From: an uncultured Bacteroidia bacterium
GTDB lineage: Bacteria; Bacteroidota; Bacteroidia; Bacteroidales; Prolixibacteraceae
NCBI GenBank assembly: GCA_903907075.1
Contig: CAIVMQ010000009.1
Location: 1-64,000 of the forward strand
Direction of reading: 5' to 3'
DNA length: 64,000 bases
A program made the translations under genes and the position numbers. Shown piece after piece: positions 18,193 through 27,600 of the stretch (the first letter of the stretch is position 1; each line of letters begins with the position of its first letter). The notes below the pieces were generated by a model. It was not told where the DNA came from. It searched no databases and was given only the letters and a program-made list of their open reading frames with translations.

Positions 18193-19101
18193 ATGAAATT
18201 ACCTTTAAGGGGGATTATTCCTCCAGTTGTTACGCCTCTTCTTGACAACAACACATTAGATGTAAAAGGGCTTGAAAAGCTTGTTGAGTATCTTATCGAG
18301 GGAGGAGTGCATGGCTTGTTTATCTTAGGAACTACAGGAGAAGCGCCGAGTCTCAGTTACGAGCTTCGCAAAGAGTTTATCAAAAAGACATGCGAACTTG
18401 CCAATCACCGTGTTCCGGTGATGGTGGGAATTACCGATACCTCGTTTGAAGGATCTTTGGATATCGCTGAATATTCGCACAAAGTTGGTGTCGATGCAGT
18501 GGTTGTTGCCCCTCCCTATTACATGCCAATTGCACAATCAGAACTTGTTTTTTACTTACAAAATTTAATTCCTAAACTGCCTTTACCTGTTTTATTATAC
18601 AATATGCCGAGTCATACTAAACTCCACATGGATTTAGAGACGGTTAAAATTGGCCAAGCATTGGGTGCAATAGGGATTAAGGATAGCTCGGGTGATATGT
18701 TTTATCAAACGAATTTGATTGAAGCATTTAAAGACAAGCCTGAATTTGCCATTATTACGGGTACTGAGCTTTTCCTTCCTGAAACGATCTTACAAGGTGG
18801 ACATGGAGCAATTGCAGGTGGCGCCAATATATATCCTAAATTATTTGTTGCCATTTACGAGGCTTCCTTAGCTCGTGATTTTGAAAAAATTGCCAAATTA
18901 AGAGAGATAAATATTCAACTTTACAATACTATTTATGCGGTATCTGGAAATAGTTCCAGATATATCAAAGGACTAAAATGCACCTTGGCATCAATGGGTA
19001 TCTGCAATGACTATGCTGCCTTACCACTGACAAAATACGAAGGTGAAGATCGCAAAAAAATAGAAAAATTCGTTGCTCAGTTTAAAGGGATACTCGATTA
19101 A
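18193..19101 (+). CDS. DapA/NanA superfamily class I aldolase/lyase
   Basis: A 302-residue (beta/alpha)8 aldolase. GTTGE at 46-50 binds the keto-acid carboxylate, Tyr136 lies in LYNMPS, and Lys163 in GIKDSSGD is the expected Schiff-base lysine. The family includes dihydrodipicolinate synthase, N-acetylneuraminate lyase and several 2-keto-3-deoxy sugar acid aldolases. GTTGE rather than the NanA GSTGE, together with KDSSGD, argues against a textbook NanA; a 2-keto-3-deoxy-acid aldolase is at least as likely. The ATG at 18193 begins the conserved MKLPLRGIIPPVVTP; an upstream in-frame ATG at 18145 adds non-conserved residues. It is divergent from the araC-type gene and closed by a strong terminator. 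Confidence 0.88.
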   Translation: MKLPLRGIIPPVVTPLLDNNTLDVKGLEKLVEYLIEGGVHGLFILGTTGEAPSLSYELRKEFIKKTCELANHRVPVMVGITDTSFEGSLDIAEYSHKVGVDAVVVAPPYYMPIAQSELVFYLQNLIPKLPLPVLLYNMPSHTKLHMDLETVKIGQALGAIGIKDSSGDMFYQTNLIEAFKDKPEFAIITGTELFLPETILQGGHGAIAGGANIYPKLFVAIYEASLARDFEKIAKLREINIQLYNTIYAVSGNSSRYIKGLKCTLASMGICNDYAALPLTKYEGEDRKKIEKFVAQFKGILD

Positions 19102-19185
19102 TGACAAAATTATGCTTAGTTTCTGCACGAACTAAGTATCACTAATTATAGCATAGTCACTCAATCTTATCAAGCGTTATACATT

Positions 19186-19234
19186 AGCTTCGATATGCCT
19201 AACAAACATCAACTAGTCATATCGAAGCTTTTTT
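19186..19234 (+). terminator. Rho-independent terminator after the aldolase gene
   Basis: AGCTTCGATATG at 19186-19197 pairs perfectly with CATATCGAAGCT at 19218-19229, a 12-bp stem followed by six T. It separates the aldolase gene from the downstream hydrolase operon. Confidence 0.85.
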
Positions 19235-19350
19235 CACCTAATAAAGCCTGCTAATTATTCAAAAGAAACCAATAAAGATTAAAAATCGGACCTAACCAAC
19301 AAGGTAAAACTGACCATTTTACTTCTATCTTTTTAAATTAGCTAACCATC

Positions 19351-21009
19351 ATGTTGAGAAAAACGATAAGTCTACTTATTCTTGTTATCATTTCCCTGCT
19401 TCACGTAGGTTGGACAAAACAAGGGGCCAAGCATGTTGACGTTATAATTTATGGTGGCACTTCAGCTGCCGTAACAGCTGCCGTACAAGTTGTTAGAATG
19501 GGGAAATCGGTAGTGATAATATCGCCTGAAAAACATCTGGGAGGCCTTTCTGCGTCCGGCCTTGGCTTTACCGATTCTGGCGAAAAATCGATTGTTGGTG
19601 GTTTAGCACGTGAGTTTTACCAACGAATCTATACCTATTATCAAAATCCCGCTGCTTGGCCTTGGCAAGAGAAGAATGAATTTGGGATTACCGGGCAAGG
19701 TCACCCCACTGACGATGGGACCAAGCCTACCATGTGGCTCTTTGAACCTCATGTGGCAGAAAAGGTCTTTGAAGATTTCATCACGGAATATAAGATCACG
19801 GTTCGCCGTAATGAATGGCTAGATAGAGTGAATGGCGTACAAAGAAACAACGGAATCATAACTTCAATAAAAACACTCTCGGGTAACACATACAGAGGGA
19901 CGATATTTATTGATGCAACCTACGAAGGTGATTTAATGGCAGCAGCAGGGGTGTCATATCACATTGGAAGGGAAGCAAACAGCACATATAATGAGACATG
20001 GAATGGGATTCAAACCGGCGACCTACCTGTGAAATTTCACAGCTTTAAAAATCTGCATGTGAGCCCTTATACTATCCCTGGCGATCCTAAAAGTGGTCTG
20101 CTGCCTCTTATCTCAACTGCGGATCCTGGTATCAGAGGTGAAGGCGACAAAAGAATTCAAGCCTATTGTTTCCGCACATGTCTTACAAAAAATGAACAAA
20201 ACAGGGTCCCCTTTGCTAGACCAACAGATTATGACTCCACACAGTATGAGCTATTAATTCGCATACATAATAGTGGCTGGACAGCCACTTTTGGTGGATT
20301 TGCATCAATACCGAATTTAAAAACTGACGTTAACAATAAGGGACCCTTCAGCTTTGATAACATCGGCAAAAATTATGACTATCCTGAAGCAACCTACGAA
20401 AGGCGCAAAGAAATAATCAAACAACACGAGAGTTACCAAAAAGGATTATTGTATTTCATTTCGCATGACTCACGAATGCCGCCTGAGATTAGAGAACAAA
20501 TGAATCAATGGGGCCTTTCGAAAGATGAGTTTACCGACAATGGCAATTGGCCCTATCAGCTATATATTCGCGAGGCCCGACGAATGATTGGTGCCTCTAT
20601 ACTCACAGAGAATGAAATAATAGGAAAGAACAAAGTTATTCATCCCATCGCAATGGGATCATACAGCATGGATTCGCATAACACTCAACGACATGTAACT
20701 CCTGAAGGGTTCGTTGAAAATGAAGGTGATATTGAGGTGAAAATTCCTCCCTATCAGGTTGATTTAGGTTCTATAATCCCAAAAAAATCTGAGTGTAAAA
20801 ATTTACTAATCCCGGTAGCCTTATCTAGCTCGCATATCGCCTATGGATCGGTTCGAATGGAGCCCGTTTTTATGATATTAGGACAAAGCGCAGCAACAGT
20901 AGCCGTTCTTTCCTTGCAACATAAAACAGGACTTAATGATCTGGCGTATGACGTAATCAGATCAAGGCTTATTCAGGATAACCAGGTTTTAGAATATAAA
21001 ACTCATTAA
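19351..21009 (+). CDS. Secreted FAD-dependent oxidoreductase
   Basis: A 552-residue protein of the FAD_oxidored (PF12831-like) family. A hydrophobic signal at residues 3-20 is followed by DVIIYGGTSAAVTAAVQVVR, a Rossmann dinucleotide-binding motif, and HLGGLSASGLGFTDSG. Members are common next to glycoside hydrolases in Bacteroidota and Planctomycetes, but few have a proven substrate. The signal predicts an extracytoplasmic location, odd for a flavoprotein unless FAD is loaded outside or the protein is membrane-tethered. It begins the run of plus-strand genes after the terminator at 19186-19234. Confidence 0.88.
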   Translation: MLRKTISLLILVIISLLHVGWTKQGAKHVDVIIYGGTSAAVTAAVQVVRMGKSVVIISPEKHLGGLSASGLGFTDSGEKSIVGGLAREFYQRIYTYYQNPAAWPWQEKNEFGITGQGHPTDDGTKPTMWLFEPHVAEKVFEDFITEYKITVRRNEWLDRVNGVQRNNGIITSIKTLSGNTYRGTIFIDATYEGDLMAAAGVSYHIGREANSTYNETWNGIQTGDLPVKFHSFKNLHVSPYTIPGDPKSGLLPLISTADPGIRGEGDKRIQAYCFRTCLTKNEQNRVPFARPTDYDSTQYELLIRIHNSGWTATFGGFASIPNLKTDVNNKGPFSFDNIGKNYDYPEATYERRKEIIKQHESYQKGLLYFISHDSRMPPEIREQMNQWGLSKDEFTDNGNWPYQLYIREARRMIGASILTENEIIGKNKVIHPIAMGSYSMDSHNTQRHVTPEGFVENEGDIEVKIPPYQVDLGSIIPKKSECKNLLIPVALSSSHIAYGSVRMEPVFMILGQSAATVAVLSLQHKTGLNDLAYDVIRSRLIQDNQVLEYKTH

Positions 21010-21163
21010 ATGCATTTGGAAAAAAGGGAACCAACTTTTATCCATTAGAAAAATAACGATTATATTTAGTGAAGAAATTACTGAATTACAGAGAATAGCA
21101 TAACAGAAAATAATCTTTAGAATCTATCTTCATATAATTCGACCTAAAACAAGCTAACTACGA

Positions 21164-22255
21164 ATGAAAAAAATTAATGCTTTTATACTGCTGCTGCTAA
21201 TCGGGAATGCATCTTTTGGAGAAAATCCATATAAGGGGAGCGCGGCTTTAGTAACAAGCGAGTTGATTTTCGGGGCACAGGATGTTCCTTTTGCCAGTTG
21301 TCATGCCTCCACAATAGCAGAGATCACGGATGGACTTATTGTGGCATGGTTTGGAGGTACAAAAGAGAAAAACCCCGATGTTGCAATTTGGTCCAGCAGA
21401 TATCTGGATGGAAAATGGACCATTCCAATTGAATTGGCAAATGGCAAACAAGTAAAAGGCAAAAGATTTCCAACCTGGAATCCAGTATTATACAATGCAG
21501 GATCTGAGCTTCTCCTATTTTATAAAGTTGGTCCAAATTGTTCCGACTGGTGGGGCGAATTAATCACCTCAAAAGACAATGGCCTAACGTGGACTAAGCC
21601 CCGACGGCTACCCAAAGGGATCTGGGGACCTATCAAGAATAAACCGGTAATGCTTTCCAATGGGGAACTATTATGCCCTTCGAGCACTGAGATTAAAGGT
21701 GATAGGGTTCATCTAGAAACAACTTCCGATCTTGGGCTTACCTGGAATAAGACAAAACCACTTAACAGTGGGAAGAGACTATCAATCATCCAACCAACCA
21801 TCCTTATTCATACTAATGGAGAACTGCAAATCTTATGTCGTAGCAATAGTAAAGTAATACTAACCTCATGGTCTTCGAATAATGGGATTAGCTGGAGTCC
21901 ATTTGAGCCTACGACACTGCCAAATCCGGATTCCGGAATCGATGCGGTTACCCTTACGAATGGATTAAATCTCTTGGTTTACAACCATTTTAATCCAAAA
22001 TACGACTGGGAATCAAGAAATATCCTAAATATTGCAGTCTCAAAGGATGGGCTCAATTGGGATGCAGCCGTCTTATTGGAAAACGACCCTGATCCTGATA
22101 GCGAATATTCATATCCTGCAGTTATTCAAACCGATGATGGTTTAGTACATATTACCTATACCTGGAATAGAAGATCAATCAAACACGTTATCATTGATCC
22201 TAAGCTACTTATACTAGTGCCTATATACAATAGCATCTGGCCTGAAGAATTATGA
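21164..22255 (+). CDS. Secreted BNR-repeat (predicted neuraminidase, COG4692-type) protein
   Basis: A 363-residue protein with a signal peptide (MKKINAFILLLLIGNASFG). The six-bladed sialidase-like propeller shows Asp boxes: SKDNGLTW near 136, TSDLGLTW near 187 and a weaker SSNNGISW. The N-terminal blade has CHASTI and AWFGGTKEKNPDVAIW, typical of this family. The F/Y-R-I-P arginine motif of GH33 sialidases is absent, so a sialic acid substrate is not assured. The next gene, 23 bases on, is a distant homologue; both end with SIKHVVID or IKHVIIDP. Confidence 0.85.
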   Translation: MKKINAFILLLLIGNASFGENPYKGSAALVTSELIFGAQDVPFASCHASTIAEITDGLIVAWFGGTKEKNPDVAIWSSRYLDGKWTIPIELANGKQVKGKRFPTWNPVLYNAGSELLLFYKVGPNCSDWWGELITSKDNGLTWTKPRRLPKGIWGPIKNKPVMLSNGELLCPSSTEIKGDRVHLETTSDLGLTWNKTKPLNSGKRLSIIQPTILIHTNGELQILCRSNSKVILTSWSSNNGISWSPFEPTTLPNPDSGIDAVTLTNGLNLLVYNHFNPKYDWESRNILNIAVSKDGLNWDAAVLLENDPDPDSEYSYPAVIQTDDGLVHITYTWNRRSIKHVIIDPKLLILVPIYNSIWPEEL

Positions 22256-22278
22256 ATGCAAACTAACTTAAATAAAAA

Positions 22279-23469
22279 ATGAAAAAAACACTTTATACAT
22301 TACTTGCATTTCTCATCATTTTGAATGTTTCTGCACAGACACGTGATGAGAAAAAAGCTATTGTGAGTGAAGAGATCCTCTTCCCTGTGCAACCAGACCA
22401 TACACATGGCAGCAGCATTGTGCAATTACCAGATGGGGATCTGCTGGCTGTTTGGTTTCAGGGGAGTGGGGAAAGAACAGCCGATGATGTGCGGGTTATG
22501 GGTACTCGATTAAAGAGGGGAGAAAAAACATGGCGGACACCATTTTTAATGGCCGACACCAAAGGTATTCCCGATTGCAATCCTGTTCTCTTTCTAAACC
22601 GCGAGGGTAAACTCTTTCTTTTTTGGGTTGCTGTCCAAGCAAATAAATGGGAAAATGCCATATTGCGATTCAGAACATCTACGAAATATACCGGTAATGA
22701 TGCACCTGTATGGGAATGGCAAGACGATATTTTGTTTAAACCTGACGAAAGTTTTGTTAAAGAGGTGGAGAAGCGATTTAAGGAGATGTCCGAAACAAAT
22801 GCCGGATGGGCTGCCTATGCCCCTGTATATGACAACATGATCAAAGAGGCAAGTAAAGATCTACTAAAGAGAAGCTTAGGATGGATGGGGCGTATACACC
22901 CTAAAACACTCGCAAGCGGACGAATATTGTTACCGCTTTATAACGATGGCTTTAACTTCTCGATGGTCGCCATTTCTGACGATAACGGATTATCGTGGAG
23001 GCCAAGCCTCCCAATTGTTGGTCGGGGACCAATCCAACCGGCATTGGCAGTAAAGAAAAATGGGGACATCGTGGCCTATATGCGCGACAGTGGTGATGCT
23101 CCCAACAGGGTTCAAAAAAGTATCTCGACAGACCAGGGAGAATCGTGGAGCACTGCCGTAAAAACTGAAATACCGAATGAAGCCAGTGTTGAACTATGCG
23201 TACTTAAAGATGGGAAATGGGCATTTGTGGGCAACGATATAAATGATGGCCGCTATCAATTCTCCCTCTATCTCTCAGATGATGAAGGAGCCACCTGGAA
23301 ATGGAAAGAGCTGATTGAATATGACTCAACAAAAAAAGGGAGCTTCTCCTACCCTTGTCTTATCCAAACGATTGATGGACTTTTAAATATCACCTATTCC
23401 TATTCATTAGGCTCACATATGGAGTCTATTAAACATGTCGTTATCGATCCGGCTAAAATCACGAAATAA
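22279..23469 (+). CDS. Secreted BNR-repeat/sialidase-like protein
   Basis: A 396-residue protein with a signal peptide (MKKTLYTLLAFLIILNVSAQ). Asp boxes are SDDNGLSW near 232, STDQGESW near 283 and SDDEGATW near 333, which support a sialidase-type propeller. The N-terminal blade (HTHGSSIVQLPDGDLLAVWF) again lacks the RIP arginine. It is a tandem divergent paralogue of the preceding gene and leads into the ChbG gene after 33 bases. The tandem order suggests two related exo-acting steps on one glycan; the substrate is unproven. Confidence 0.85.
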   Translation: MKKTLYTLLAFLIILNVSAQTRDEKKAIVSEEILFPVQPDHTHGSSIVQLPDGDLLAVWFQGSGERTADDVRVMGTRLKRGEKTWRTPFLMADTKGIPDCNPVLFLNREGKLFLFWVAVQANKWENAILRFRTSTKYTGNDAPVWEWQDDILFKPDESFVKEVEKRFKEMSETNAGWAAYAPVYDNMIKEASKDLLKRSLGWMGRIHPKTLASGRILLPLYNDGFNFSMVAISDDNGLSWRPSLPIVGRGPIQPALAVKKNGDIVAYMRDSGDAPNRVQKSISTDQGESWSTAVKTEIPNEASVELCVLKDGKWAFVGNDINDGRYQFSLYLSDDEGATWKWKELIEYDSTKKGSFSYPCLIQTIDGLLNITYSYSLGSHMESIKHVVIDPAKITK

Positions 23470-23502
23470 AATAATAATCTTTACTTAAAATAAAAATTTA
23501 AA

Positions 23503-24588
23503 ATGACAACGAACACGACCCAATTAAGTGAGAAATCAGGTTTTGATTTCCAATTCAGCAAAAAGCTAAAATATGTTATTGCCCTTTCTTTGGCGATAGC
23601 CTTATTTGCATCTCCTGCGTTGTTATCAGCAAGCAAACGTGCAACTGATACAAAAGTGAAATCGTCATCAATTTCAGGATCAACACAGAAAGAGCAGAGC
23701 TGGGCCGAAAAACTAGGATTCCCATCCGGTAAAAGAGTGTTATTGTTACATATTGACGATGCCGGGATGTGCCCCGAAGCAAACACCTCGACATACAATT
23801 ATATCGAGAAAGGTTTTTTAAATTCTGCGGCTGTAATGATGCCGTGTCCCAATGCTGAAGCGATCATTAAATGGGCTAAAGGTCATCCAAAAGCAGATAT
23901 TGGTCTCCATTTAACCCTTACCAGTGAGTGGACGAATCATCGTTGGGGACCGATTTCAGATCCGGCAAAAGTTCCCGGACTAATCGATCCCGATGGGAAA
24001 TTATGGCATGAAGTACCTGATGTGGTGATGCATGCATCGGCACAAGAGGTGGAGACAGAGATCCGTGCACAGATCGAAAAATCTATTGCACTTGGATACC
24101 GCCCAAACCATATCGATACCCATATGGGAACACTCTATGGATCTCCTGATTATGTGAACGTATTCTTAAAAGTTGCTCAGGATTATCATATCCCGGGTAA
24201 TATAATCAATGTGGCAGACCCTGAAATTGCGGAGAACTTTAAGAAAGCTGCCGGATACCCCATCACCGAAGAAGTAATCAGCAGCATCCGTAGTTACAAC
24301 ATGCCAAAACTTGATAACTTCACAAGCGTAGGCCCCGGAGATACCTACGAAATCAAACGAACAAACTTTTTTACCCTGGTGAAATCACTAAAAGAGGGTC
24401 TGACAGAAATTATTTTCCACCCTTCGGTACCAACAGAGAACCTAAAATCAATAACAGGGACCTGGCAACAACGAGGTTGGGAAGGTGACCTGTTTGCTGA
24501 TCCTGTAGTCATAAATTTTCTTAAAGACCAAGGGGTGATTATTACTGACTGGAAAGAGATTATGGCTCGTTTTGACAAAAAGAAATAG
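23503..24588 (+). CDS. ChbG/YdjC-type carbohydrate deacetylase, membrane-anchored or exported
   Basis: A 361-residue protein. Residues of about 25-45 are a hydrophobic signal or anchor, followed by a Ser/Lys-rich linker. The ChbG/YdjC domain runs from about 70 to 360: the metal-binding HIDDAGMCPEAN near 83, IDTHMGT near 204 and the late IIFHPS near 304. Family members remove an N-acetyl group from amino sugar oligosaccharides. Its domain is highly similar to the C-terminus of the next protein, including the long shared end from IIFHPSVPTENL onward. Most changes between the two copies at DNA level are synonymous, so both seem maintained by selection. Confidence 0.88.
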   Translation: MTTNTTQLSEKSGFDFQFSKKLKYVIALSLAIALFASPALLSASKRATDTKVKSSSISGSTQKEQSWAEKLGFPSGKRVLLLHIDDAGMCPEANTSTYNYIEKGFLNSAAVMMPCPNAEAIIKWAKGHPKADIGLHLTLTSEWTNHRWGPISDPAKVPGLIDPDGKLWHEVPDVVMHASAQEVETEIRAQIEKSIALGYRPNHIDTHMGTLYGSPDYVNVFLKVAQDYHIPGNIINVADPEIAENFKKAAGYPITEEVISSIRSYNMPKLDNFTSVGPGDTYEIKRTNFFTLVKSLKEGLTEIIFHPSVPTENLKSITGTWQQRGWEGDLFADPVVINFLKDQGVIITDWKEIMARFDKKK

Positions 24589-24627
24589 CTGTAAAACAGC
24601 ATCAGCATCCGATTTTAATTTTTTAAA

Positions 24628-27600
24628 ATGGCACTAACCATGACTCGAAACTCAACTAAATCACTTTCCGGGCTTCCCTTTCTTAAGAAGATAACCCCAA
24701 TTGGAATCATTATGCTAATAGCTGCAATTGGCATAATCCCACAGATGCTCTCTGCTCAGAAATTGAACCTCCCCTTAAAATGGGCAACCAATCAGAAGAG
24801 CTTTATTGAAAGTGCTGCCACCGTTGCCGATGTGAACAATGATGGATTGGACGAAGCGGTTATTACCACACAAGAGGAGGTCGTCGTTATTGGAAAGACG
24901 GGGTCGGATCTTTGGCGATGGCGTTCTAAAGGGCGGTTTATGACTTATCCAACAGTGCTAAAACGGGCAGGAAAATCGGCCTTAATTTATGCTGCCGATA
25001 ATCGAGGAAACGTTACTTGTCTCGATGGAGTGGGGAAAGTAATCTGGCAAGCGACCCTAGAGTCGGGCACAGATTGGTCAGCCGGAGTTATTGCCGATCT
25101 TTATAACAATGGTCATCAAGAGTTAATTCAGACTGATGCAACTGGAAATATTTGGATTTTTGATGCACTCAATGGAACGGTTTTAAAGAAAACAAAGATC
25201 GCAGGACAACCTGTTAGTCCATCTGTAGGAGATCTGGATGGAGACGGGAAGTTAGAGCTTGTCGTTGCTACCACAGATGGTTCAATCACGGCCTTAACAA
25301 GTGATCTCTCAACCATCTGGCGCCTTAAAATTGGTGGAGAATCTGAATCATGGTCTTGCTCCGCACCTGTTATGTTTAGTGCTTCAAATAGCCAAGTCTA
25401 TATCATTGCAGCTTCCAGCACGGGAGAAATATTCTGTCTCGACGCTAAGGGTAAGACCGCATGGCAATACCCTACCAATGTTCCGGTATCATCGTCAATC
25501 TCAATTGGCGATTTCGACCAGGATGGCGAGGCCGATATTTTCTTAATCACCCATTCCGGAATAATCTATCGATTTGATGAACGAGGAAATGTTGTATGGA
25601 ATATCGATATGCAAGGGCGCTCGTTAGCGCCCGGTGCTATTGCAGATGTTAATGGGGACGGAAAATTAGAATATGTTGTAACAACTCAGGTGGGTCATAT
25701 ATTCGTATTTAACAATCAAGGTACTGTGATCTTTGACCATCAACTGCCATCAAGGGCTATCAATGTAACGGCTTCGCTTGGTCATGTGACTGGCGACAAT
25801 GATAAATTGGATCTGGTTTTAACAGGCGGTGAATCAGGGATGACCTATTGCTTTCAAACTCCAAGTCTCAAGAATCCAAAGTTACAATGGACCAATTACA
25901 GATCAAATATTCAGAATACGGGCTCATGGTTTGGGTTAACTAAATCAGATGAATTACGAATGGTACCGCAAAATTTAGCGTGGAATAAGGTTCTTAATGG
26001 TGAAAAAATTCAATTTAACATCACCAATCCTAAGCCAAGTACGAGTCCTTTAAAAGCACAAGCTCAATGTATTAGTCCAAATGGAACTAAAAACTATGCT
26101 ATTGCATCGATATACAACAAAGAGGGCCAACTTTATCTCCCAGCCAATTTTACAATGCCCGGAAGTTATCAGTTTAGCTGGTCTGTTTTTGATTCAAAAG
26201 GAACAGAGTTATTATCGGGTTCCCGAAGCGTAACCTTACAGCCCTTTGAAAACGATCGTGCTTTGGCTTCACTAGCAATAAAAGCTTTAAATAGCAGTGC
26301 CGAAACAGTCTCTGCTGTCTTGCCATTATCCGCATTAGCATTGCGCAAAGAGGCTACTAATATTGAGGCAGAAGCAACGAATCTGGCCGTAGAGCAGGTG
26401 AAAATTCCTCAAAGCAACTCCGTCAGTATTGAGTCAATGATTAAATCAACAGGCTCCTTAAACAAAGCATCAAAGCGTGCAATTGCAATAAGTGAGATTG
26501 TTACCAAGTCTGCTAACTTAGGCTCAGGAACAAGTATTATTGCATTTGAAGGGAATAAATGGGACAACCGCAATGTAGACAGGCAACTGCCTGTGGCAAT
26601 AGAAAATCCGATAAACTTAAATCATCTGGCAGTCCCGGGTGAACACCATCCGATACCTATCGTTCTATTTAATATTACAGATCATTTGCTCAATGGCAGA
26701 GTAGTGCTAGTGAATCAAGTGCCCGGAATAAAAGTTACACTTTTGCATGCGATTAATATAGCCACTTCTCTTGGCGAAGAGTCGTGGGATGCACTGCCAG
26801 AGCTTGATGAGTCTGGCGTTATTTCCATTCCGGCCCTCTCAAGCAGAGAGGTGTGGATAGATCTCGAAATTGAATCCAATGCGATAGGCAAACAGAATCT
26901 CGAGTTTACAATCCAAGCACTTAATGGTGCCGGAGTCTTAGATGCCCCTACAAATCCGCATGACGTGCCGGCTCCTGAAACGAAAGTAAAAGTGGCACTC
27001 GACATTTTGCCATTTACTATGGCTTCCTCATCTGACTTTAGAATGTGTACCTGGTCACCTTCAACAGGGCCTGAGATTCCATCACTATTAGCCCATGGAA
27101 ATAATGTATTCTTATTAACAAATCCAATTTTTAAATATACTGATAAAAATGAATTAATAGGATTTGATTATACTGTCCAGGATAAAATCCTCGAGCAATT
27201 TAGAGGTAAAGAGGTCTTTTTATTAATCAATGGCTTGCCAGGAATTAATGCAGAATTTGCCAGTGATGGATACAAAAAACAATTCAATACGTATCTAAAA
27301 GATCTTGTAAATCATTTATCTAGCTATGGATTTAGCACTAATCAGTTTGCACTTTATCCAATAGACGAGCCTGGAGGCAATGGATGGAATGCTGTTAACC
27401 AGGTTGTTAAATTTGGGGCGATTGCCAATTCCGTGAATCCGGATGTGATGATTTACCAGGATGGCGGTGGTGAATTACCAATGTTTCAGGCGATGTCTAA
27501 GTCGGTTAATGTGTGGAGTCCCACCATTGATTGGATTGCAGACAAGACACCGGAGATGGATATTATGCGGACAAAGAAAAAATTCCTCTGGTCGTACAAT

